DNA of 64,000 bases from Pseudoxanthomonas composti. GTDB taxonomy: Bacteria > Pseudomonadota > Gammaproteobacteria > Xanthomonadales > Xanthomonadaceae. Each line of letters starts with the position of its first letter. Within the stretch, counting starts at the first letter, position 1. Under the pieces are notes generated by a model. The model did not search any database, was not told where the DNA came from, and was given only the letters and a program-made list of their open reading frames with translations. The translations under genes and the position numbers were made by a program. Below are positions 54,559 to 62,106 of the stretch, in pieces. The DNA is taken from the NCBI RefSeq assembly GCF_004122095.1, contig NZ_SAWZ01000011.1, positions 62,001-126,000 of the forward strand, written 5' to 3'.

Positions 54559-55581
54559 ATGCTGGTGATCGGCGTTGCCGGGACCGAACTGACCGCCCAA
54601 GAGCGCGAGTGGCTGCAGCACGATGCGGTGGCGGGCGTGATCCTGTTCAAGCGCAATTTCGCCTCGCGCGCGCAGGTGGGTGAGCTGTCGGCGGCGATCC
54701 GCCAGGCCGCGCGCCTGCCGCAGCTGATCTGCGTGGACCAGGAAGGCGGACGGGTGCAGCGCTTCCGTGAGGGTTACAGCGCGTTGCCGCCGCTGGGCGA
54801 GTTCGGCGCCCTGTATGCGCGCGACCGCGCGGGCGCCCTGGCCCTGGCCGAAGAACACGCCTGGCTGATGGCCAGCGAGGTCCAGGCCAGTGGCGTGGAC
54901 CTGAGCTTCGCGCCGGTGGTCGATCTGGCACGCGGCAACCGCGCCATCGGCGATCGCGCCTTCAGCGACGATCCGCAGGTCGTGGCCGAGTTCACCCGCG
55001 CCTACGTGCGCGGCCTGCACAGCGTGGGCATGGCCGCCACGCTCAAGCATTTCCCCGGCCACGGCACCGTGCGCGAGGACACGCACTTCGATGAGGCGGT
55101 GGACCCGCGTCCGCTGGAGGTGCTGCGCGCCGAGGACCTGGTGCCCTTCGCCGCCGGCATCGAGGCGGGCGCCGATGCGGTCATGCTGGCCCACGTGAAG
55201 TATCCGGCCGTGGCGCCGGAGCCGGCTGGCTACTCGCCGCGCTGGATCAACGAGATCCTGCGGGGCAGTGCGTCCGAGGGCGGCTTTGGTTTCCGCGGCG
55301 TGGTGTTCTCCGATGACATCGGCATGGCCGCCGCGCACGCGGCCGGTGGCGTGAAATCGCGCGTCGATGCGCACCTGGACGCCGGCTGCGACGTGGTGCT
55401 GGTCTGCCATCCGGAGCTGGTCGAGGACGCCCTGCAGGCCGTCACCGGCCGCCGGCTCAATACTGCCGCCTTGCTCGGATTGATCGGGCGCGGCGCACTC
55501 GGCTGGGATGGACTGCTGGCCGACCAACGCTACGACAGCACCCAGACCCGTCTCATTCAACCGCTTGGAATCCCCACCTGA
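54559..55581 (+). CDS. nagZ: Beta-N-acetylhexosaminidase
   Basis: 340 residues, AGGAGA before the ATG. GH3 family: VIGVAGTELT start, VDQEGGRVQRF, LKHFPGHGTVREDTHFDEA with the His/Asp dyad unique to NagZ, and nucleophile aspartate in VVFSDDIGMAAAH. It removes GlcNAc from anhydromuropeptides in cytoplasmic murein recycling. The stop and the hpt start overlap as TGATG, so these are coupled. The nagZ-hpt-MTIP order is that of Pseudomonas aeruginosa nagZ (PA3005) and its neighbour PA3004. Confidence 0.95.
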   Translation: MLVIGVAGTELTAQEREWLQHDAVAGVILFKRNFASRAQVGELSAAIRQAARLPQLICVDQEGGRVQRFREGYSALPPLGEFGALYARDRAGALALAEEHAWLMASEVQASGVDLSFAPVVDLARGNRAIGDRAFSDDPQVVAEFTRAYVRGLHSVGMAATLKHFPGHGTVREDTHFDEAVDPRPLEVLRAEDLVPFAAGIEAGADAVMLAHVKYPAVAPEPAGYSPRWINEILRGSASEGGFGFRGVVFSDDIGMAAAHAAGGVKSRVDAHLDAGCDVVLVCHPELVEDALQAVTGRRLNTAALLGLIGRGALGWDGLLADQRYDSTQTRLIQPLGIPT

Positions 55582-56141
55582 TGTCGAACCTTTCCATCCC
55601 CCAGGCGCTGGCCCAGGCCGATCTGCTGGTCGATCGCGCCACGATCGATGCCGCCATCGGCCGCATGGCCGCCGAGATCGCCGCCGACTACCAGGGCGAA
55701 GTGCCGGTGTTCATCACCATCTTGAACGGTGCGCTGCCCTTTGCCGGCCAGCTGGCGCTGGAGCTCGGCGCGCGCGGGCAGGACGTGCAGTTCGACTACA
55801 TGCATGCCACCCGCTACCGCGGCGAGACCAGCGGCGGCGAGCTGGTGTGGAAGCACCGCCCGACCTCGGCGCTGTTCGGCCGGCGCGTGATCCTGGCCGA
55901 TGACATCCTCGACGAGGGCCTGACCCTGCAGGCCGTGCGCCAGTGGTGCCTGGAGCAGGGCGCCACCGACGTGCGCATCGCCGCGCTGACGGTCAAGCAG
56001 CACGACCGCGCCATCGAAGGCGTGCGCGCGGACTACACCGGCGTCACCGTGCCGGACCGCTATGTGTTCGGCTTCGGCATGGATGTGGGCGAGCGCCTGC
56101 GCAACATTCCGGCGATCTATGCGATGAAGGAAGCCAAGTGA
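55581..56141 (+). CDS. hpt: Hypoxanthine-guanine phosphoribosyltransferase
   Basis: 186 residues. The PRPP-binding motif is RRVILADDILDEGLTLQAV, and VFITILNGALPFAGQLALEL and HATRYRGETSGGEL are characteristic of this type. It converts hypoxanthine or guanine with PRPP to IMP or GMP. Starts within the nagZ stop and ends overlapping the GTG start of the phosphorylase that makes hypoxanthine, which suggests a salvage operon. Confidence 0.92.
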   Translation: MSNLSIPQALAQADLLVDRATIDAAIGRMAAEIAADYQGEVPVFITILNGALPFAGQLALELGARGQDVQFDYMHATRYRGETSGGELVWKHRPTSALFGRRVILADDILDEGLTLQAVRQWCLEQGATDVRIAALTVKQHDRAIEGVRADYTGVTVPDRYVFGFGMDVGERLRNIPAIYAMKEAK

Positions 56142-56884
56142 CGGCGATCTCCCTGGCGGTGATCGGCGGCACCGGCGTATACGGGCTGGCCACGCTGGAC
56201 GAGGTGGAGACCCGCGCGGTCACCACGCCTTACGGCGACCCGTCCGGACCGGTGCGCGTGGGCACGCTGCTGGGCCACCGCGTGGCCTTCCTGGCGCGCC
56301 ATGGCGAAGGCCACTCGCTGCCGCCGCACAAGATCAACTACCGCGCCAACCTGGCCGCGCTGAAGCAGATTGGTGCCACCCGCGTGCTGGCGCTGAACAC
56401 GGTCGGCGGCATCACCGAGGACTTCGGCCCGCGCGTGCTGGCCTGTCCGGACCAGCTGATCGACTACACCTGGGGGCGCATTTCCACCCTGAGCGAGGAG
56501 CCTGGCAGCGAAGTGCTGCACGTGGATTTCGGCGACCCCTACACGCCGATGCTGCGGCACAAGCTGCTGGCCGCGGCGAAGGTCACCGGCACCCGGGTGG
56601 TCGATGGCGGTTGCTACGGCGCCACCCAGGGCCCGCGCCTGGAAACCAAGGCCGAGATCGCGCGCATGCGCCGCGACGGCTGCGACCTGGTCGGCATGAC
56701 CGGCATGCCCGAGGCCGGGCTGGCGCGCGAGCTGGGGCTGGACTACGTGTGCCTGGGCATCGTCGCCAACTGGGCGGCCGGGTGCGGCACCGGGGAGGAG
56801 ATCACCATGGCCGAGGTGCTGGCCAACGTGAAGGCCGCCTCGGCCGGCCTGCCCGAGCTGATCGGCGAACTGGCCCGCGGGTAA
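56138..56884 (+). CDS. mtnP: S-methyl-5'-thioinosine phosphorylase (MTAP/PNP family)
   Basis: 248 residues from GTG at 56138, overlapping the hpt stop (GTGA). SLAVIGGTGVYGLATLDEV, the phosphate site FLARHGEGHSLPPHKINYRANLAALK, NTVGGITEDFGPRVL and the active-site YGATQGPRLETKAEI and GMTGMPEAGLAREL are conserved. In P. aeruginosa the homologue (PA3004) uses methylthioinosine, giving hypoxanthine and methylthioribose-1-phosphate; true methylthioadenosine phosphorylase activity cannot be excluded from sequence alone. Third gene of nagZ-hpt-mtnP. Confidence 0.88.
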   Translation: MTAISLAVIGGTGVYGLATLDEVETRAVTTPYGDPSGPVRVGTLLGHRVAFLARHGEGHSLPPHKINYRANLAALKQIGATRVLALNTVGGITEDFGPRVLACPDQLIDYTWGRISTLSEEPGSEVLHVDFGDPYTPMLRHKLLAAAKVTGTRVVDGGCYGATQGPRLETKAEIARMRRDGCDLVGMTGMPEAGLARELGLDYVCLGIVANWAAGCGTGEEITMAEVLANVKAASAGLPELIGELARG

Positions 56885-56914
56885 TTGTCAAGACAGGCAA
56901 GTCTTTTGCATACT
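56885..56914 (+). promoter_or_regulatory. Promoter of the cold-shock gene
   Basis: TTGTCA (56885-56890), an 18-base spacer and CATACT (56909-56914), directly after the mtnP stop. Start near 56921 leaves about a 54-base leader to the ATG at 56975. Confidence 0.65.
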
Positions 56915-56974
56915 CGGGCACGCGGCATGTCCGCACCACCCACCAATGCACACAACCTGGGGAACAGGAAAGTT

Positions 56975-57181
56975 ATGCCGTACGGTACTGTCAAATGGTT
57001 CAACGACGCCAAGGGGTTTGGTTTCATCGCTCCGGAAGATGGCAGCGCTGATGTGTTCGCGCACTTCTCGGCGATCAACTCGAAGGGCTTCCGCAGCCTG
57101 CAGGAAGGCCAGCGCGTGAGCTATGAAGTCACGCAGGGCCCGAAGGGCGCCCAGGCTTCGAACATTACGCCGGTCACCTGA
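56975..57181 (+). CDS. CspA-family cold-shock protein
   Basis: 68 residues from ATG at 56975, AGGAAAG upstream. RNA-binding motifs [11 protein letters not shown] (RNP1) and DVFAHFSAI (RNP2) of the cold-shock domain are intact; [16 protein letters not shown] is the usual start. It binds single-stranded RNA/DNA. Own promoter, 5' leader and terminator show it to be an independent unit. Whether it responds to cold cannot be told. Confidence 0.95.
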   Translation: MPYGTVKWFNDAKGFGFIAPEDGSADVFAHFSAINSKGFRSLQEGQRVSYEVTQGPKGAQASNITPVT

Positions 57182-57203
57182 TTCCAGGTTTTTCTGCGCT
57201 GAG

Positions 57204-57229
57204 AACCCCGCCCCCCGGCGGGGTTTTTT
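57204..57229 (+). terminator. Rho-independent terminator of the cold-shock gene
   Basis: CCCCGCC (57206-57212) pairs with GGCGGGG (57217-57223) around four bases, followed by TTTTTT. Confidence 0.93.
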
Positions 57230-57287
57230 GTGGGCTTACGCCCAAGTGCAGGACGGTGAAGACTTCCCGATGGAGCCTTCGGTGGCC

Positions 57288-57433
57288 GCGAAAAGCCGAC
57301 TCCGCCAACCCGCCCGGCGCCAAGCCGGGCATGGCTGCTCGGCTCGGTCAGCCCTGCGTGGCCGACTCGCCGCCGCGGGCCGTCCTGGCCCGCTGTCCGC
57401 CACACCCGACTCGGGGCCAGGCTCGCCAACTGA
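57288..57433. repeat. Structured dispersed repeat, copy 2
   Basis: Matches 39006-39153, including 31 identical bases at 57323-57353. The second inner hairpin is kept as GGGCC/GGCCC around 57377-57391 although both sides differ from copy 1, while the outer stem is partly broken. It fills much of the 324-bp gap between the cold-shock terminator and the monooxygenase gene; the rest holds nothing recognisable. Confidence 0.75.
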
Positions 57434-57505
57434 TGGTCTCGGACTTCCTCGCCGCTGTTCTCATTGAGAGAAGACCCACTTTCATCAAGGTCCAAGGGAG
57501 TGAAC

Positions 57506-58765
57506 ATGCAACGGACGCCCCTGCACGTGGCCATCGTCGGCTACGGCACGGCCGGGCAGGCCGCCGCCGCGCTGCTGGCGAGCGATGGCCACCGGGTCGA
57601 GGTGTTCGAGCGCGCACCGGAACTGGGGCCGGTCGGGGCCGGCTTCCTGCTGCAGCCCACCGGATTGCAGGTGCTGTGGGAGATGGGCCTGCTGCCGCAG
57701 GCCTTGGCCCACGGGCGACGCATCCACCGGCTGTTCGGCCAGACGCCGTGCGGTCGCACCGTCATGGACATGCGCTACGCGCCGCTGGACCGGCGGCTGT
57801 TCGGGCTGGGCATGCAGCGTGGCGCGCTGTTCTCGCTGCTGGCCCATGCCTGGGAAGGGTTCGGCGGCGTGCACTGCGGCACGCGGATCGTGCAGATCGG
57901 CCAGGACACGCGGAAAGTCCGGGATGACACGGGGCGCTGGCATGGCCCCTTCGATCTGGTGATCGCCGCGGATGGCTCGGCTTCGGCGCTGCGCGCGGCC
58001 ACCGGCGGGGTGCGGATCGACACGCCATACCCATGGGGCGCGCTGTGGTGCCTGTTGCCGCAGGGCGACTGGGCCTGGCCAGACGAGCTGCGCCAACGCT
58101 ACGTGGCCGCGCGCAAGATGATCGGCATGCTGCCGGTGGGCACGCGCCCGGGCGAGGACACGCCGCGGGTGAGCTTCTTTTGGAGCCTGCCGGCCGAAGG
58201 CTTTGCCCGATGGGAATACGCCGGCCTGCAGGCTTGGCGGGAGGAGGTCATCGCGCTGTGGCCGGCCCTGGAGGCGCCTCTGCAGCAGGTGCAGGCGAGC
58301 ACGCAGCTGGCACGCGCTGGCTATCGCGATGCGGTCATGCGCCACTGGCACCGCGACCGTCTGGTCCTGCTGGGCGACGCCGCCCACGCGATGAGCCCGC
58401 AGCTGGGGCAGGGTGTGAACATGGCGCTGCTGGATGCGATGGCCCTGCGCGATGCGTTGCGCGCCGAACGCGAGGTGCCCACTGCGCTGGCGCGCTACCA
58501 GCGCGAGCGCAGCGCGCATGTGGCGATCTACCACTTCTGGAGCCGCTGGCTGACGCCCTTGTTCCAGTCCGAGCGCGACACGGCCGCGCGCCTGCGCGAC
58601 GTGGCGTTCCTGCCGATGGGGCGCCTGCCGGGCGGCCGCGGCCATATGTTGCGCGTGTTGAGCGGCACCCAGCGCGGCTACTTCGGGCGTTGGCCGCTGG
58701 CGCCCGCGTTCCTGGAGGCCATCGACAGCGCGCGCATCACCGGCCCCGATTCGCCGACGTCCTGA
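57506..58765 (+). CDS. FAD-dependent monooxygenase (PHBH/UbiH-like)
   Basis: 419 residues from ATG at 57506 with AAGGGAG. N-terminal dinucleotide motif VAIVGYGTAGQAAAALLASDGHRVEVFER, the middle DG motif FDLVIAADGSASALR, and the FAD-ribityl motif RLVLLGDAAHAMSPQLGQGVNMALLDAMAL. It is a class A flavin monooxygenase using NAD(P)H and oxygen on an aromatic or similar substrate. Substrate is unknown; no partner gene lies nearby. Its end overlaps the convergent pdeM gene by 29 bases. Confidence 0.85.
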   Translation: MQRTPLHVAIVGYGTAGQAAAALLASDGHRVEVFERAPELGPVGAGFLLQPTGLQVLWEMGLLPQALAHGRRIHRLFGQTPCGRTVMDMRYAPLDRRLFGLGMQRGALFSLLAHAWEGFGGVHCGTRIVQIGQDTRKVRDDTGRWHGPFDLVIAADGSASALRAATGGVRIDTPYPWGALWCLLPQGDWAWPDELRQRYVAARKMIGMLPVGTRPGEDTPRVSFFWSLPAEGFARWEYAGLQAWREEVIALWPALEAPLQQVQASTQLARAGYRDAVMRHWHRDRLVLLGDAAHAMSPQLGQGVNMALLDAMALRDALRAEREVPTALARYQRERSAHVAIYHFWSRWLTPLFQSERDTAARLRDVAFLPMGRLPGGRGHMLRVLSGTQRGYFGRWPLAPAFLEAIDSARITGPDSPTS

Positions 58766-59417
58766 CTCCGGGCATCATCACCGGCAGGGCGATGGCCTCT
58801 CCCTCCACGCAGGCGATCAGCTGCTCGCCGCGTTGCAGTTCGGGCGTGACCCCGGCGGTGAACTGCGAGAACGCCGGCAGCACCGTGACGCCGGGGCGCA
58901 GCCAGAACGCCGGCCAGCGACGCGTGGTGCCGGGCTGCTTGAACTGCGGGTGCACGTGACCGCACAGGACGTGCAGGCTGGCGTGGGTGGCCGGCGCATG
59001 GCGCAGCAGGAAGGGGCCGTCGGCGAGCTCGTCTGGCAACAGCTTCAAGCCCAGGTCGGCACCGACCAGAGCGCGGTCGTGGTTGCCGGCCAGCGCGGCG
59101 ATCTCCAGCGCGCCTTGCCGCTGCCGCCATTGCTGCAGCTGGCCACGCCAGGCCGCATCCGGCGCCGGGCCATGCAGCACATCGCCCAGGATCCACAGCG
59201 ACTGCGCCTGGGTATGTTCGATGAGCGCGCTCAGCCGCTGCAGGTCGTGCAGGGTGCCGCCGCTGGGCAGGGCGATGCCGGCGCGGCGGAACACATCGCC
59301 CTTGCCCAGGTGCAGGTCGGCGATCAGCAGCCGCCGCCGCGCCGGCCAGTACAGGGCGCGATCGCCCAGGGCGCGCATCGGTTCGCCGGCGATGACCAGG
59401 TCCAGCTCAACGCCCAT
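58737..59417 (-). CDS. pdeM: Ligase-associated DNA damage response endonuclease PdeM
   Basis: 226 residues. Metallophosphoesterase motifs: LLIADLHLGKGDVFRRAG, LWILGDVLHGP, LAGNHDR and CGHVHPQF. This is the PdeM type that always accompanies the ligase-associated damage-response operon. Start lies 11 bases inside the end of the helicase gene. Thought to trim or cut DNA ends together with the exonuclease, ligase and helicase upstream. Confidence 0.93.
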   Translation of the reverse strand: MGVELDLVIAGEPMRALGDRALYWPARRRLLIADLHLGKGDVFRRAGIALPSGGTLHDLQRLSALIEHTQAQSLWILGDVLHGPAPDAAWRGQLQQWRQRQGALEIAALAGNHDRALVGADLGLKLLPDELADGPFLLRHAPATHASLHVLCGHVHPQFKQPGTTRRWPAFWLRPGVTVLPAFSQFTAGVTPELQRGEQLIACVEGEAIALPVMMPGVRTSANRGR

Positions 59418-62106
59418 GTTTCTTTTCCAGCTGCTGCGCCGCGCGCTGCACGCGGGTCTTCCAGTCCTCGGTGCTGAGCTGCCCGCGCAGGCTCTCGGCC
59501 CATAGCGGGAAGGACAGCGGGGTCAGGCTGCGGGGCCGGTGCATGGCCAGCGACCGCTGCGCGCAATCGCGCAGGGTGGCGGCCAGCCGGTCCAGTTCGA
59601 GGGCGCCGGTGAAAACCTCGCGCTGGGCCTGGTGCAGCAGCAGGTGGTCCGGATCGTGCCGGCTCAGCACATCGAACAGCAGCCCGCTGGAGGCCTGCAG
59701 CTGGCGCATGCTGCGCGGGGTCTTGCCCGGCAGCGAGGGCGGCAACAGGCCGGATACGCGCGCGATCTCGCGAAACTGGCGCCGCGCCAGCTCGCCCAGG
59801 TTGAGGCTGGCGGTCAGGTCCTCGACCAGCTGCGCGGGCGAGAGCAGGGCGTGCAGGCCGGCCTGGTCCAGCTCGGCCTGGTTGGCCGGCGAGAGCACCA
59901 GGCCATAGTCGTTGGCGGCGAAGGCGAAGGTGTTTGCGCGCAGCCGGCCCCAGCGCAGCGCCAGCAGCGCGGCCAGGCCTTCGTGCACCTGGCGGCCGGC
60001 GAAGGGATACAGGAACAGATGCTGGCCATCGCGCGCCTTGACCTGTTCGCACAGCAGCGTGCCCGGTGCGGGCAAGGCGGACAGGCGCTCCTGCAGCGCA
60101 AGCAAAGGGGCGATGGCGCGCAGCTCCGGGTCCTGGTGGTCGCCGCCGAAGGTGGCCTCGACCTCGCGCCCCAGCTCCGAGGACAGGGGCATGCGCCCGC
60201 CCATCCACTTCGGGACCGTGCCGTCGCCGCCCTTGGCCACGCGCACATAGGCGGTCATGTCTTCCAGGCGGACCAGTTCCAGCAGGCGCCCGGCGAACTG
60301 GAAGCGGTCGCCGCGGCGCAGGCGGCCCACGAACAGTTCCTCGATCGAGCCCAGCCCGCCACCGCGCAGAAACTTGACCTGCACGCTGCCATCGCTGGTG
60401 ATGGTGCCGATGGACAGCCGGTGGCGCAGGGCCACCCGACGCTCGTGCACGCGATAGACGCCATCGGCGTCGCGCACCACCTTGTGGAAATCCGGATAGC
60501 GCTCCAGCGCGCTGCCGCCGTGCTCGATGAAGTCCAGCACCGCGCGCCAGGTGGCGTCATCCAGCGCGGCGAAGGCCTGGGTGCCGCGCACTTCCGCCAG
60601 CAACGCCTCGGGCGCGAAGCCGCCGCCCAGGGCCAGGGTGACGCAGTGCTGGGCCAGCACGTCCAGCGACAGGCGCGGGGCGTGGCGCGGTTCGATCTCG
60701 GCCCGGGCGATGGCGCGGCGCGCGGCGGCGTATTCGACCAGTTCCAGCGCGTGGGTGGGCACGCAGACCACGTGTCCGGCCTCGCCGGGCCGATGGCGCG
60801 CGCGGCCGGCGCGCTGCAGCAGCCGGGCGATGCCCTTGGGGCTGCCGATCTGCAGCACCTGGTCCACCGCGGGAAAGTCCACGCCCAGGTCCAGGCTGGA
60901 GGTGGCCACCACGCAGCGCAGCGTGCCCTCGCGCAGGCCTTGCTCGGCCTCGTTGCGCAGCCGCGGACTCAGCGAGCCGTGGTGCAGGGCCAGCGTGGCC
61001 GGGTCCTCGGGCCACACCGCGGCCAGCGCCTGATGCCACAGCTCGGCCTGCGCGCGCGTGTTGGTGAACACCAGGCTGGTCTTGACCGCCAGCAGCTTGT
61101 CCAGCACCCGCGAAAGCTGGGCCAGGCCCAGGTGGCCGGACCAGGGGAAGCGCTCGCCGGCCTTGGGCCGCAGCGTCTCCAGGGTGAGCGTGCGCGGCCG
61201 CACGCCGGAAACCAGGGCGAAGCCGGGACCGGGGACTGGAGTGCCGGGACTGGGGACCGGGGACCGGGGACCCGGGAAGGCGGTTGCTGCGCCCGTAGAC
61301 GCCATGGAGCCAGCTGTTGCTTCTGCTTCACCGCCGGGTCCCCGGTCCCCGGTCCCCGGTCCCGGCATCACCACCAGCATCAACGCGCCCGCCGCCTCAT
61401 CCAGATTGCCCAGCGTGGCCGACAGGCCCCAGGTGCGCAGGCCGGGGGTGAGCTTGCGCAGGCGCGCCAGGCACAGCTGCAGCAGCACGCCACGCTTGTT
61501 GGCCAGCAGCTCGTGCCACTCATCGACGATGACCGCACGGATGTCGCGGAGCTGCGGCGCGGTGTCTGGGTAGGACAGCAGCAGCGCCAGCGACTCGGGG
61601 GTGGTCACCAGCACGTCCAGCTTGCCCGCGCGCGCCAGCCGCTTGTCGCGCGAGCTGGCATCGCCGGTGCGCTGTCCGACCTGCCAGTCCAGGCCGACGC
61701 CGGCGATGGCTTCGCTCAAGGCGCGGGTGGTATCGGCAGCCAGCGCCTTGAGCGGGGTGATCCACAGCACCTGCAGCGGGCGCACGCGGTTCTTCTTCAG
61801 CGGCGTGGCCGATGCCCTGCGCGCGCGCACCGCTTCCAGCAGCGGGCCACCGAAGGCCGCCAGCGTCTTGCCGCTTCCGGTAGGCGTGTGCAGCAGGCCG
61901 GAGCGGCCTTCCAGATAATGCGTCCACACCTCGCGCTGGAACGGCAGGGCCTTCCAGCCGCGTGCCTTGAACCAGTCCAGCAAGGGCGCTTCGATCGCCC
62001 GGCGGGTCCGCGTGCCGGCGCGAGCCTCGGTGGCGGCGATCACCGCCGGGGTGTCTTTCGATCGCGCGCGTCTGCGGGACGGGGCTTGCGGCAGCGGCTG
62101 GCTCAC
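59407..62106 (-). CDS. Ligase-associated DEXH-box helicase (Lhr-like) with in-frame palindromic insert
   Basis: 899 residues from GTG at 62106, overlapping the ligase stop (GTGA). Superfamily 2 motifs: LHTPTGSGKTLAAF (about 73-86), TTPESLALLLSYP, VIVDEWHELL (Asp-Glu-Trp-His at 195-198) and LSATLGN (228-234). The second RecA domain has VFTNTRAQAELWHQAL, VVATSSLDLGVDFPAVDQVLQIGSPKGIARLLQRAGRARH. A winged-helix/Lhr-type core follows to the end. Residues about 247-296 are a low-complexity proline/glycine insert made by a GC-rich inverted repeat. The protein unwinds DNA in the ligase-helicase-PdeM repair pathway. Confidence 0.94.
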   Translation of the reverse strand: MSQPLPQAPSRRRARSKDTPAVIAATEARAGTRTRRAIEAPLLDWFKARGWKALPFQREVWTHYLEGRSGLLHTPTGSGKTLAAFGGPLLEAVRARRASATPLKKNRVRPLQVLWITPLKALAADTTRALSEAIAGVGLDWQVGQRTGDASSRDKRLARAGKLDVLVTTPESLALLLSYPDTAPQLRDIRAVIVDEWHELLANKRGVLLQLCLARLRKLTPGLRTWGLSATLGNLDEAAGALMLVVMPGPGTGDRGPGGEAEATAGSMASTGAATAFPGPRSPVPSPGTPVPGPGFALVSGVRPRTLTLETLRPKAGERFPWSGHLGLAQLSRVLDKLLAVKTSLVFTNTRAQAELWHQALAAVWPEDPATLALHHGSLSPRLRNEAEQGLREGTLRCVVATSSLDLGVDFPAVDQVLQIGSPKGIARLLQRAGRARHRPGEAGHVVCVPTHALELVEYAAARRAIARAEIEPRHAPRLSLDVLAQHCVTLALGGGFAPEALLAEVRGTQAFAALDDATWRAVLDFIEHGGSALERYPDFHKVVRDADGVYRVHERRVALRHRLSIGTITSDGSVQVKFLRGGGLGSIEELFVGRLRRGDRFQFAGRLLELVRLEDMTAYVRVAKGGDGTVPKWMGGRMPLSSELGREVEATFGGDHQDPELRAIAPLLALQERLSALPAPGTLLCEQVKARDGQHLFLYPFAGRQVHEGLAALLALRWGRLRANTFAFAANDYGLVLSPANQAELDQAGLHALLSPAQLVEDLTASLNLGELARRQFREIARVSGLLPPSLPGKTPRSMRQLQASSGLLFDVLSRHDPDHLLLHQAQREVFTGALELDRLAATLRDCAQRSLAMHRPRSLTPLSFPLWAESLRGQLSTEDWKTRVQRAAQQLEKKHGR
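61223..61365. repeat. GGGACCGGGGAC palindrome inside the helicase gene
   Basis: Left part (61223-61276) is built from GGGACCGGGGACC/T units, right part (61331-61365) from their reverse complement CCGGTCCCC, spaced by about 54 bases. The whole 143 bp lies in frame in the helicase gene and encodes the Pro/Gly-rich stretch of residues about 247-296. No other copy is seen in this window. Confidence 0.8.
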
